This document shows positions 1 to 8,368 of a DNA stretch of 39,378 nt, in pieces. The position numbers and the translations under genes are program-made. Below the pieces are notes generated by a model. The model did no database searches. It saw nothing but the letters and a program-made list of their open reading frames with translations, and had not been told where the DNA came from. The number at the start of each line of letters is the position of its first letter. Within the stretch, counting starts at the first letter, position 1. This stretch comes from Oscillospiraceae bacterium (GTDB lineage: Bacteria > Bacillota > Clostridia > Oscillospirales > CAG-272), in assembly GCA_015065065.1 (NCBI GenBank), contig SVQX01000018.1:1-39378 (forward strand), read 5' to 3'.

Positions 1-421
1 GGTTGGCGAGCCTCAGGAGATCTACGACAACCCCATCAATCTTTTCGTTGCAAAGTTCTTGGGTACTCCTCCCATCAACGTATTCCGCGGCTGTGTTCAG
101 GATGGCAAGCTCTATATTGGCGAGGAGGCTGTGCTTGACGTTAACGGCGTTGAGAACAAGCCCGTTTACGTCGGTATCCGTCCCGAGGGCTTCACTCTCG
201 ACGAGAACGGACCTCTTACCTGTAACCTTGCGGGCGTTGAGGTAATGGGACGCGACGTGAGCATCATTTCCACCAACGAAAACTCCGCTAACCCCTCCAT
301 CCGCTCTATCATCAACTCCGACAACAAAATCGACGCTACCGCCGAGACTGTTAAGTATTCTCTGAAGCCTCATAAGGTCTTCATCTTCGACGCTGACACA
401 GAAGAAAGAATATACTTTTAA
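1..421 (+). CDS. ABC transporter ATP-binding protein, C-terminal part (CUT1/MalK-UgpC type), 5' truncated by window
   Basis: The reading frame is open from base 2 to the TAA at 419-421, so only about 139 residues are present. The first visible residues, around GEPQEIYDNP and FVAKFLGTPPIN, match the end of the nucleotide-binding domain of MsmX/MalK/UgpC ATPases, where the H-loop region gives way to the regulatory TOBE/OB domain. The rest is that regulatory domain (VGIRPEGF motif near residue 57). The Walker motifs lie outside the window. The next gene starts 12 bp downstream behind AAGGAGG, so it belongs to the same operon as the two permeases and the solute-binding protein. It should energise import of a sugar or sugar-like compound from the cytoplasmic face of the membrane. 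An ATPase of this type can serve several importers, so it does not fix the substrate. Confidence 0.93.
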   Translation, partial: VGEPQEIYDNPINLFVAKFLGTPPINVFRGCVQDGKLYIGEEAVLDVNGVENKPVYVGIRPEGFTLDENGPLTCNLAGVEVMGRDVSIISTNENSANPSIRSIINSDNKIDATAETVKYSLKPHKVFIFDADTEERIYF

Positions 422-433
422 GGAGGCAGAGCT

Positions 434-1375
434 ATGGTAAATACTAAACATCCATGGAAGGCATGGCTGTACCTCTCCCCCGCTATCGTGCTGCTGCTCA
501 TATTCACCCTGTGGCCCATTATCAACACCGTTGTTATGGCTTTTCAGGAGGGATACAGCATCCAGCAGGCAAGTAGGGGTAAGGAATTCGAGTTCGGTCT
601 TGACAACTTCGCGTACGTTATTGAGTACCGAGGATTTTTGACCTGCTTGAAGAACACCATACTTCTTTGCGTACTGACAGTGCCGATCTCCACCATGCTC
701 GCACTGCTTATCGCGGTATGCCTTAATTCCATAAAGCCCCTGCAGAAGTTACTGCAGACCATCTTCTTCCTTCCCTACGTTACCAACTCCATTGCTATCG
801 GAATGGTATTCGCTGCAATGTTCAACGTAGTAGGAACGGTATCCGCAAAAGAGCCTATCATTCAGACGTGGGGTATTATCAACAACGTCATAACCTTCTT
901 TGGCGGCGAGCCTGTCAACTGGATAAACGCGGGCTCGGAATATTGGGCCAACATTTTCGTTCTGACGGTATATATCGTATGGAACGCACTCCCCTTCAAG
1001 ATCCTCGTATTGCTTGGCGGTCTTCAGAGCGTTAACAAGCAGTACTATGACGCGGCAAAGATCGACAGCACGCCTAAGTGGCGCGTATTCACTAAGATCA
1101 CAGTTCCGCTTCTCTCCCCCATGATAGCTTACGTAGTTATTACCGGATTTATCGGCGGATTCAAGGAATATTCCAGTATCGTCGGTATATTCGGAGAAAA
1201 GATGGGCCCTCCCGGTGCTCTGGGTAAGCCTCTTAACACTATGGTAGGTTATATCTACGACTCCATCAGCAGACAGCAGGGACGTGCGTCTGCGGCGGCT
1301 CTTATCTTGTTTGGCATAATTTTCGTGGTCACTATGATCAACCTTTACGTCAGCAAGAAAAAGACACACTATTAA
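434..1375 (+). CDS. sugar ABC transporter permease, MalF/UgpA type
   Basis: This 313-residue integral membrane protein has a short cytoplasmic N-terminus, a first membrane segment around residues 12-35 (LSPAIVLLLIFTLWPI) and further hydrophobic segments to the C-terminus. The conserved cytoplasmic EAA loop, which docks on the ATPase, is visible as DAAKIDSTPKWRVFTKITVPLLSP split over about residues 211-234; the usual glycine is replaced by serine. LSPAIVLLLIFTLWPI near the start is typical of CUT1 permeases for oligosaccharides or glycerol-3-phosphate. The start is supported by AAGGAGG just upstream. It pairs with the permease at 1388 to form the membrane channel. Substrate is not readable from the sequence. 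Confidence 0.95.
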   Translation: MVNTKHPWKAWLYLSPAIVLLLIFTLWPIINTVVMAFQEGYSIQQASRGKEFEFGLDNFAYVIEYRGFLTCLKNTILLCVLTVPISTMLALLIAVCLNSIKPLQKLLQTIFFLPYVTNSIAIGMVFAAMFNVVGTVSAKEPIIQTWGIINNVITFFGGEPVNWINAGSEYWANIFVLTVYIVWNALPFKILVLLGGLQSVNKQYYDAAKIDSTPKWRVFTKITVPLLSPMIAYVVITGFIGGFKEYSSIVGIFGEKMGPPGALGKPLNTMVGYIYDSISRQQGRASAAALILFGIIFVVTMINLYVSKKKTHY

Positions 1376-1387
1376 GGAGGTGCTTGT

Positions 1388-2287
1388 ATGTCTGATATAG
1401 CTAAAAGTCAAGTTATGCACGCCAAGGACATAAAGCAGCTCAGCGCCCACCAGAAGGTAGCAAAGATACTCGCCAAGATCGCAGTCTACACATTCCTCGG
1501 CATCATGGCTCTTATCGTGCTTTTCCCCTTCTATTGGATGCTGATCTCCTCCGTTAAGTCCCTGGACGAGTATATTCTCGCAGTCCCCACGTTTTTCCCG
1601 CAGGAATTCCACTTTGAAAACTATATTGAGGCGTTCACCACCGCAAATCTCGGTACGCTGTTCCTCAATACTGTTTACGTCGGCGTGGTATCCACCGCGC
1701 TCTCCCTCGTTATCACCGTGCTTTCGGCATTCGCCTTCGCGCGTCTTGAATTCAAGGGAAAGAACGCACTGTTCGCCGCTCTGCTTGCAACCATGATGAT
1801 TCCCGGTGAGCTTTTCACCATCACCAACTATATCACGGTAAGTAAGCTTGGCTGGCTCAACACCTATGAGGTTCTAATCATCCCCTTCCTCGTCAGCGTA
1901 TTCTACATTTACCTGCTCAAGCAGAACTTCATGCAGATACCCAACGAGCTGTACCTTGCCGCAAAGGTTGACGGTACTTCGGATATCAAATATCTCTGGA
2001 AGGTAATGATCCCCCTCGCTCTCCCCACCCTCATCTCCATTACTATTCTTAAGATGATGGGCTCTTGGAACTCTTACATGTGGCCTAACCTCGTTGCGGA
2101 CGACGCAGCGCACCATCTCGTTACCAACGGTCTGCGCGGCGCATTCGTGGTTGAGGAGGGCGGCATGGTCAACTTCCCCGTACAGATGGCGGCGGTTGCA
2201 ATAGTTTCATTCCCGCTCTTTATGGTATTCCTGTTCCTGCGCAAGTACATCATGAAGGGTGTATCGCGCAGCGGTATCAAGGGATAA
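1388..2287 (+). CDS. sugar ABC transporter permease, MalG/UgpE type
   Basis: This 299-residue protein is the second CUT1 permease. An N-terminal soluble tail of about 35 residues is followed by a membrane segment (FLGIMALIVLFPFYWMLISS), and the EAA loop appears as LAAKVDGTSDIKYLWKVMIP around residues 191-210, with the conserved glycine kept. It starts 12 bp after the previous stop behind AAGGAGG, so the two permeases are co-transcribed and probably made in equal amounts. MalG-type permeases carry the C-terminal segment that enters the translocation path. Nothing unusual is seen except the long charged N-terminal tail. Confidence 0.95.
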   Translation: MSDIAKSQVMHAKDIKQLSAHQKVAKILAKIAVYTFLGIMALIVLFPFYWMLISSVKSLDEYILAVPTFFPQEFHFENYIEAFTTANLGTLFLNTVYVGVVSTALSLVITVLSAFAFARLEFKGKNALFAALLATMMIPGELFTITNYITVSKLGWLNTYEVLIIPFLVSVFYIYLLKQNFMQIPNELYLAAKVDGTSDIKYLWKVMIPLALPTLISITILKMMGSWNSYMWPNLVADDAAHHLVTNGLRGAFVVEEGGMVNFPVQMAAVAIVSFPLFMVFLFLRKYIMKGVSRSGIKG

Positions 2288-2357
2288 TTTCAAACGGTTA
2301 GACGGCGATAAGCCTTTAACAACAATAAAAAATTTCTACGGAAGGACGGAAATCCAC

Positions 2358-3869
2358 ATGAAAAAGATTCTTGCAGCAATTCTTCTCGCTGCACTTTGCC
2401 TGAGTCTGTTTGCCATCACCGGATGCGACGTTAACATTAACGTAAACGACGGCAACACAACCACCGGCGGCGGCGACAAGAACGAAGGATCCACCACCAA
2501 GGAGCAAATCGAGGTTGAGGTAAATCCTATGCCCGAAAGCCTTATTTACAACGGTGGTGAGGTAGAGATCACCTTCTACCACACCATGGGCGCAAACCTC
2601 CGCGGCGTTCTGGACAAATACGTTGCAAAGTTCAACGAAATGTACCCCAACATCACTATCACTCACTCTCAGGTAGGTAGCTACGATGACGTAAGAGATA
2701 AGATCAGCACCGAGCTGACCGCAGGCAACCAGCCCAATATCGCTTACTGCTACCCCGACCACGTTGCTCTCTACAACCTTGCAGACGCAGTTGTAACGCT
2801 TGACGACTTTATCGCAAGCACCGCAACCGTTACCAAGGATGACGGCACTACCGAGACCTACGGTCTTACCCAGGAGCAGATCGACGACTTTATCGACGCT
2901 TACTACGACGAGGGTAGACAGTTTGGCGACGGCAAGATGTATACCATGCCTCTTTCCAAATCCACCGAGGTTCTTTACTACAATGCTACCTTCTTCGAGG
3001 AGCATGACCTCAAGGTTCCCACCAACTGGGATGAGATGGAGGAGGTCTGCAAGAAGATCCTTAAGATCGACCCCAACTGTATTCCTCTCGGCTACGACTC
3101 CGAGTCCAACTGGTTCATCACCATGTGTGAGCAGCTTAACTCTCCTTACACCACCGCAAAGGGCGACGATCCCGAGGATCACTTCCTCTTTGACAACGAT
3201 ACCAACCGTGAGTTCGTAAAGAGATTTGCTGAATGGCACTATGAGGGCTACGTTACCACCGAGCAGCTGTTCGGCGCATACACCTCCGGTCTGTTCGCAG
3301 CTACCGAGGGTCAGAGATCCTATATGTGCATTGGTTCTTCCGCAGGTGCATCCTACCAGCGTCCCGCTAAGGACGACGAGGGTAAGTATCCCTTCGAGGT
3401 AGGCATTACCACCGTTCCTCAGATCAGCGAGGATAACAGAAAGGTTATCTCCCAGGGTCCTTCCGTCTGCATATTTGAGGCTGACGATCAGGAGGTTGCG
3501 GCTTCTTGGCTGTTCGTTAAGTACCTTACCACCTGTGTTGAGTTCCAGGCGGAGTTCGGTATGATCTCCGGTTACGTTCCAGTACTTGAGTCCGTTGCTG
3601 AATTCGCTCCCTACAAGGCATATATCGACAGCGCAAACGGCGGCTCCGGTATCACCGCTCTTTCCGCAAAGGTATGTCTTGACCAGAAGGACGCTTACTA
3701 CGTTTCTCCCGCGTTCAACGGCTCCTCTGAGGCTCGTGACCAGGTTGGCGTACTCATGCAGTACTGCATGACTCAGTACAAGAACGTTGCAGGCGACGAC
3801 GATGCTATCGACGCTATGATCGAGGAAGCGTTCATGGCAGCTGTCGAGGAATGCATCTATATGTCCTAA
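2358..3869 (+). CDS. extracellular solute-binding lipoprotein, family 1 (CUT1 substrate receptor)
   Basis: I place the start at the ATG at 2358, because it follows GGAAGGA and gives a signal peptide; an upstream start would overlap the permease and place about 33 residues before the signal. The mature lipoprotein begins at Cys23 (ITGC lipobox), followed by a low-complexity linker rich in N, G and T. The body (503 residues in all) has the family-1 pattern: a beta-sheet start with FYHTMGANLRGVLDKYVAKFNE, then a hinge region MPLSKSTEVLYYNATFFEEH and NWDEMEEVCKKI. It is anchored outside the cell and delivers substrate to the permeases encoded just upstream. The order permease-permease-receptor, with the receptor late in the operon, is less common than receptor first. 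Codon choice is strongly biased, consistent with high expression (inference). Confidence 0.93.
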   Translation: MKKILAAILLAALCLSLFAITGCDVNINVNDGNTTTGGGDKNEGSTTKEQIEVEVNPMPESLIYNGGEVEITFYHTMGANLRGVLDKYVAKFNEMYPNITITHSQVGSYDDVRDKISTELTAGNQPNIAYCYPDHVALYNLADAVVTLDDFIASTATVTKDDGTTETYGLTQEQIDDFIDAYYDEGRQFGDGKMYTMPLSKSTEVLYYNATFFEEHDLKVPTNWDEMEEVCKKILKIDPNCIPLGYDSESNWFITMCEQLNSPYTTAKGDDPEDHFLFDNDTNREFVKRFAEWHYEGYVTTEQLFGAYTSGLFAATEGQRSYMCIGSSAGASYQRPAKDDEGKYPFEVGITTVPQISEDNRKVISQGPSVCIFEADDQEVAASWLFVKYLTTCVEFQAEFGMISGYVPVLESVAEFAPYKAYIDSANGGSGITALSAKVCLDQKDAYYVSPAFNGSSEARDQVGVLMQYCMTQYKNVAGDDDAIDAMIEEAFMAAVEECIYMS

Positions 3870-3884
3870 GCTGATATAAAACTT

Positions 3885-5318
3885 ATGAAGATCTACAGAT
3901 TATTATCTCTCATACTTGCAGTTATCCTGCTCGTAGGCTGCTTTGCAGCCTGCGACGCAGGTGACGGCGACGGAAGCACCGCCGAAAGCACTGCCGACGG
4001 TAGCGGAACTACCACTGCGACTGAAACGACTACGGACGAGGTAATGACCAAGGGCGAGGAAGCTCTTGCCCCCTTCGTTGACTACGTCGATCAGCTCAAG
4101 CTGGATATGTCCTCCCCGACCAAGAAGGCAGAGGTTACTGTAAAGCAGCATATCGACGGTGACACCACTCACTTCTACATCGACAAGACCGAAATGGAAA
4201 GAGGAATCATCAAGGCAAGATATCTTGCTATAAATACTCCCGAATCCACAGGTCAGATCGAGGAATGGGGCAAGGCGGCTTCTAACTTCACAAAGGAGAA
4301 GCTCTCCAATGCCACCTCCATTATCGTAGAGTGCGAGGGCGCTAAGTGGGAGCCCGATTCCACGGGTGACAGATATCTTGTTTGGGTCTGGTACAAGCCC
4401 AGCGAGGATGCGGACTACCGCAATCTCAACCTTGAGATTCTCCAGAACGGTCTTGCTATCGCAAACAAGTCCACAAACAGCCTTTACGGTGATATTTGCA
4501 TGCAGGCTATCGCTCAGGCAACGGCTTACAAGCTGTACGTGTTCTCGGGTGAGAAAGACCCAGACTTCTACTACGGCGGCGCTATTGAGCTGAACATCAA
4601 GGAGCTTCGCTCCAATCCCACCGCTTACTCCAACAAGAGAGTAGCGTTTGAGGGAATCATTACCCGTAACGACGGCGAATCCGTATACGTTGAGGAGTTC
4701 GACGAGATAACCGATATGTATCACGGTATTTCGGTATATTACGGCTTCAAGAACCTCGGCCCCGGTGCTGATGTTCTTCTTCCCGGTAACAGAGTCAGAA
4801 TCGTTGGCTCTATGCAGTATTACGAGGCTGGCGGCACGTGGCAGGTCACTGACCTTAACTACGATATGCTTGATCCCACCAACCCCTCCAACATTCAGAA
4901 GCTCGGTGACGGATACTCCCCCGCATACACCGAGGTATCTATCGAAACCTTCTTCGATTCCAAGATCTCCGTAACGCTGGTTACAGAGGGCGAGGACGGC
5001 GAGGAGGTTGAAACCATCAAGGAGCTTCCCTACGCAGAGCTTGCACTCAATACAACGGTCACAATGAAAAATCTGAAGGTAGTCAGCACCTACACCACCC
5101 AGAACGGCGGCGACAACGACGGTGCTATCTCCATTACCTGTCAGGTGGACGGACGTAATATCGTTGTACGCACCGCAGTGCTGAAGGATGCAGACGGCAA
5201 GCTCGTAACCTCGGAAGCATTTGAAGGCAAAACGCTGGACGTCAAGGGTATCATTACCTATTTCGACGGCTCATACCAGATCAAGCTGCTTTCCATGAAG
5301 GACGTCATTATTAAATAA
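3885..5318 (+). CDS. surface lipoprotein with staphylococcal-nuclease-like domain and C-terminal OB-like regions
   Basis: This 477-residue protein starts with a signal peptide ending in a lipobox (Cys19 or Cys23), then a T/E/G/S-rich linker to about residue 55. Residues ~80-225 match the thermonuclease (SNase) fold: D91-G92-D93-T94 corresponds to the metal-site DGDT, R112 to SNase Arg35, E120 to Glu43 and R163 to Arg87. The position equal to the calcium ligand Asp40 is Asn117 (INTPES instead of IDTPE), so activity may be altered. Residues ~235-325 (VAFEGIITRNDG...VRIVGSMQYYEAGG) and ~390-477 (VKGIITYFDGSYQIKL at the end) look like OB-folds of the YhcR type. It lies 15 bp after the solute-binding protein gene and shares its operon. 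Expected role: extracellular nucleic-acid cleavage at the cell surface, close to the importer. That link is inference. Confidence 0.85.
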   Translation: MKIYRLLSLILAVILLVGCFAACDAGDGDGSTAESTADGSGTTTATETTTDEVMTKGEEALAPFVDYVDQLKLDMSSPTKKAEVTVKQHIDGDTTHFYIDKTEMERGIIKARYLAINTPESTGQIEEWGKAASNFTKEKLSNATSIIVECEGAKWEPDSTGDRYLVWVWYKPSEDADYRNLNLEILQNGLAIANKSTNSLYGDICMQAIAQATAYKLYVFSGEKDPDFYYGGAIELNIKELRSNPTAYSNKRVAFEGIITRNDGESVYVEEFDEITDMYHGISVYYGFKNLGPGADVLLPGNRVRIVGSMQYYEAGGTWQVTDLNYDMLDPTNPSNIQKLGDGYSPAYTEVSIETFFDSKISVTLVTEGEDGEEVETIKELPYAELALNTTVTMKNLKVVSTYTTQNGGDNDGAISITCQVDGRNIVVRTAVLKDADGKLVTSEAFEGKTLDVKGIITYFDGSYQIKLLSMKDVIIK

Positions 5319-5336
5319 AACATAAAGGAGTTACTC

Positions 5337-7967
5337 ATGAAAAAGATCTTATCTCTTTTGCTTATCGCTGTAATGTGTCTCTCCGTTCTCGCTTCCTGTA
5401 ACCTCGGCAACGGCGGCGACACCACCGACGGCGGAACAGGCACCACCACCGAGAGCGGAACGGGCGACGTTACCGGCACATCCGACGGTGAGACCACCGA
5501 CGGAGAGGCAAGCACCGGCGACGAGCCCACGTACAACGTTGAGGGCGCTAAGGCATTCCTCAAGAACATGTACAAGGATTACCTCACCGCTAACCAGACC
5601 CCCACAAGCTTCACTCTCGTTCCCCAGGTTACCAGCGCTGGCGTTGTTTACCCCGTAACCTGGAGCGTTGATAACAAGGCTATCACGCTGTCCGAGGGCA
5701 AGGATAAGGACGGTAACGATGTAGTTAACGTTAAGATCCCCGACGAGCCCGCTGAGGCTATCGAGTATAAGCTCACCGCTACTATCACAGCTCCCGACAA
5801 CACCTCCGCTACACTCACCTTCAAGCTTGTAGTTCCCGCATTTGAGATTCTCTCCTATGCTAACTACATCAAGGCTGAGGCTAACACCGCTGTCGTTATT
5901 CAGGGTGTTGTAGTTGCTGTTCATTCCCAACAGGAGGGCAACAAGTACAACATGCTCTACGTTCAGGATCTCAAGGGCGAGGGCGGCTACTATGTTTATT
6001 CCATGAAGCACGATCCCGTTAAGGAAGGCGGCATCAAGATGGGTATGACCGTTGAGGTTGCCGGTACTAAGGACATCTACCAGGGAACCCACGAGATAAA
6101 GGACGCTACTGCAAAGATCGTTGACGAAACCGTCAAGACCATTACTCCTCTTGACATCACCGAGCTTTACAAGAACGCCGAGACCCTCAAGGACGCGGCT
6201 CTTACCTCCAAGCTGGGTATGCTCGTAACCATCAAGGGCGTTGAGATCACTACTCAGGATCTCGCAGAGAAGTCTCAGTACTACAAGTTCACGCTGGGTG
6301 GCAATGAGTCCTACATCAGACTGTACGAGACTGACTGCCCCGTAAGCGTTTCTGACGATGATATGAAGGCAATCGCTGCAGGTCACGCGGCAAAGCGCGG
6401 TTGGCTCGCTAACGTTACCGGCGTTGTCGTTCAGTACAGCGGCGCCATCTACCTCAACCCTGTTTCCGTTAACGCATTCGAGTATCTTGAGCTTATCGAC
6501 AGAACCGACGCTGAGAAGCTGGATGTCGAGGTTGGCAACATCAAAATCGACTCCGCTGTAACCTTTGACAAGGAGATCACCCTTCCCCTTAAGGGCTCTA
6601 TCTACTCCGACGTTGCTATTACCTGGGCATCCAACAATGAGTGCGCAGTAGTTGATGGCGGCAAGCTCACCATTACCCTTCCCAAGGAGGCTGTTGACGT
6701 TACTCTTACCGCAACCCTTACTCTTGGCAAGGAAACCAAGACCGTAACCTACAAGATCTCCGTTGCGGCAGCTCCCACCGTTGTTCCTCAGATCGTAACC
6801 ACTCCCGAGACCGGCAAGGCTTACAAGTACATGGCTCAGCAGGATAACCTCGGTCAGCTTCTGTTCCTCAACGGCGTAATGAATGGCTACTACTTCGATT
6901 CCTCCTCTAACTATGCAGAGGGTATCGATCTCTACCTTGAAGAGGCAGATGGCGGCTACAGAGTATACTTCAACCAGAGCGCTGATGTTAAGAAGTACGT
7001 ATCTATCGTGTACGCAGAAGGCGACGACGGTAAGATGCACACCAACACCGTTTACGTTGATTCCGACGCTTGCGTATTCAAGTGGAACGAAAAGTACAGC
7101 ACTCTTACCACCACAATCGAAGAAACCGAATACTACCTCGGTATGTATAACACCTTCGCTACCTTCAGTGCTTCCAAGCTGTCCTACGCTGACACATCCT
7201 TCGTAGGTCACCTGGTAGTTATGGTTGACACCTCCTCCGTTTCCGACGCTGACAAGGTTGCAGCAGAGCTTGGCAACGTTAAGCTCCCCGCTGACTCCTT
7301 TGCTAAGGACAGCGAGGTTACCCTTCCCTCCGCCGGAGTTGTTTACAGCGACGTTAAGATCACTTGGGCATCTGACAACGCGCAGGCTGTTGTTGACGGC
7401 AGCAAGCTCACCGTTACTCTCGGCGAGACTGCTACCACTGCAAAGCTCACCGCTACCATCAAGTGCGGCGATGCAACCGAGACCAAGGACTTCACCATCA
7501 GCATCTCGGCTATCCCCACCTCCGAGCCTGAACTCGTTACCAGCCCTCAGGTTGGCGTAGCTTACAAGCTCCAGGTTGAGCAGGGCAATACCGAAAAGAC
7601 CCTTTACCTCACCGGCGAAGTAGCGAATAAGGATTATTACTTTGCTGCTACCGAGGATATGACTGCAGGTATAGACATTTATCTTGAGGCTGCTACGGGC
7701 GGATACAAGGTATACTTCACCAAGGGCGGTACTAAGACCTACATCAACATCAAGCAGAACGGCACCTACTATAATGCAGGATTCGTTGCTACTGCTGACG
7801 AGGCTTGCGTATTCGTTTTCAATACCGAGTATAACACTCTCGTTGCTACCGTTGAAGACGGCACCGAGTGCTACCTTGGTATGTACAATACCTACGAAAC
7901 CTTCAGCGCTTCCAAGCTGTCTTACGCAGCAACCTCCTTCCCCAGCCATCTCATTACCCTTGGCTGA
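5337..7967 (+). CDS. large surface lipoprotein with atrophied bacterial Ig domains, OB-like regions and a duplicated C-terminal module
   Basis: This 876-residue protein has a signal peptide and lipobox (LASC, Cys20), then a G/T/D/E-rich linker to about residue 60. An Ig-like domain follows (~65-172, VTWSVDNKAITL...). Two OB-like segments run from ~173 to ~385 (VVIQGVVVAVHSQQEGNKYN and MLVTIKGVEITTQDL). Two atrophied Ig domains lie at ~401-480 and ~645-724, each with SDV-x-ITWAS and KLT-x-T motifs. Each is followed by a ~135-residue module (491-625 and 740-876) with matching motifs AEGIDLYLE / TAGIDIYLE and YYLGMYNTF / CYLGMYNTY. No catalytic motif is recognised. It starts 18 bp after the nuclease-like gene behind AAGGAG and ends the operon before a strong terminator. 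It looks like a binding or adhesion protein; the ligand is unknown. Confidence 0.85.
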   Translation: MKKILSLLLIAVMCLSVLASCNLGNGGDTTDGGTGTTTESGTGDVTGTSDGETTDGEASTGDEPTYNVEGAKAFLKNMYKDYLTANQTPTSFTLVPQVTSAGVVYPVTWSVDNKAITLSEGKDKDGNDVVNVKIPDEPAEAIEYKLTATITAPDNTSATLTFKLVVPAFEILSYANYIKAEANTAVVIQGVVVAVHSQQEGNKYNMLYVQDLKGEGGYYVYSMKHDPVKEGGIKMGMTVEVAGTKDIYQGTHEIKDATAKIVDETVKTITPLDITELYKNAETLKDAALTSKLGMLVTIKGVEITTQDLAEKSQYYKFTLGGNESYIRLYETDCPVSVSDDDMKAIAAGHAAKRGWLANVTGVVVQYSGAIYLNPVSVNAFEYLELIDRTDAEKLDVEVGNIKIDSAVTFDKEITLPLKGSIYSDVAITWASNNECAVVDGGKLTITLPKEAVDVTLTATLTLGKETKTVTYKISVAAAPTVVPQIVTTPETGKAYKYMAQQDNLGQLLFLNGVMNGYYFDSSSNYAEGIDLYLEEADGGYRVYFNQSADVKKYVSIVYAEGDDGKMHTNTVYVDSDACVFKWNEKYSTLTTTIEETEYYLGMYNTFATFSASKLSYADTSFVGHLVVMVDTSSVSDADKVAAELGNVKLPADSFAKDSEVTLPSAGVVYSDVKITWASDNAQAVVDGSKLTVTLGETATTAKLTATIKCGDATETKDFTISISAIPTSEPELVTSPQVGVAYKLQVEQGNTEKTLYLTGEVANKDYYFAATEDMTAGIDIYLEAATGGYKVYFTKGGTKTYINIKQNGTYYNAGFVATADEACVFVFNTEYNTLVATVEDGTECYLGMYNTYETFSASKLSYAATSFPSHLITLG

Positions 7968-7988
7968 TAGGATAATTTAAAAAAACCC

Positions 7989-8017
7989 GCGGGGATGCTT
8001 CGGCATCCCCGCTTTTT
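7989..8017 (+). terminator. intrinsic terminator of the CUT1/lipoprotein operon
   Basis: A perfect 10-bp GC-rich stem (GCGGGGATGC / GCATCCCCGC) closes on a stable TTCG tetraloop and is followed by five T residues. It lies 21 bp after the last lipoprotein stop codon and marks the end of the operon. Confidence 0.95.
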
Positions 8018-8023
8018 ATATGT

Positions 8024-8100
8024 AACATGGGGCTCTGCCCCAACCCCCGCAATCCCTTTCTTGAAAGAAAGGGATTGACCCGAAAGAACTTTAATACAAC
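8024..8100. repeat. double palindrome element (REP-like)
   Basis: Two adjacent palindromes lie just after the terminator. The first is GGGGC-TCT-GCCCC at 8029-8041. The second has 12-bp perfect arms AATCCCTTTCTT / AAGAAAGGGATT at 8051-8076 with a two-base loop. They are separated by CAACCCCCGC-like sequence and followed by CCGAAAGAACTTTAAT. I recall similar GGGGCTCTGCCCC-type elements as dispersed repeats in Oscillospirales-like genomes, but only one copy is in this window, so the repeat status cannot be shown here. Confidence 0.55.
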
Positions 8101-8302
8101 TTTTTTTGGCTAAATTGGTTTCATATTATGACAGCCATAGCCATCGCTGTAATTTGTTCGATATTACGGATTGTCGGGGACGCCTGTTCGCATCCATTAA
8201 GAACAAAAATTTCCGCAAGGCGAAATCCACAACAATTTTCCATTTTCCATTTTCAATTTTCCATTGATTTAACACAACTTCACAAAAATTTACAAATACC
8301 TA
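8101..8302. other. non-coding spacer with AT-rich low-complexity tract
   Basis: No supported gene is seen. The short open frame at 8128-8400 lacks a convincing ribosome binding site and runs into the next gene in another frame. The only visible structure is a pile of near-identical short units, TTTTCCATT/TTTTCAATT, at about 8236-8266, which looks like slippage-prone simple sequence. Confidence 0.5.
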
Positions 8303-8331
8303 TTGCAATTATTTGGATTTTGAGGTATGAT
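8303..8331 (+). promoter_or_regulatory. probable sigma-A promoter for the DUF5685 gene cluster
   Basis: TTGCAA, a 17-bp spacer and TATGAT lie 38 bp before the ATG at 8369. Each hexamer has one mismatch to consensus, and the spacing is ideal. Confidence 0.65.
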
Positions 8332-8368
8332 ATATTATGTATGATTATTTTTTGGAAGGAGATGCGGT

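Noticed and set aside
5349..7949. Long minus-strand open frame of 866 codons
   Set aside because: It mirrors the lipoprotein gene, has no ribosome binding site, no recognisable domain, and low-complexity composition; it comes from the biased codon use of the real gene on the plus strand.
8236..8266. Short TTTTCCATT units as a CRISPR-like array
   Set aside because: Units are only about 9 bp, contiguous without spacers, so this is simple sequence.
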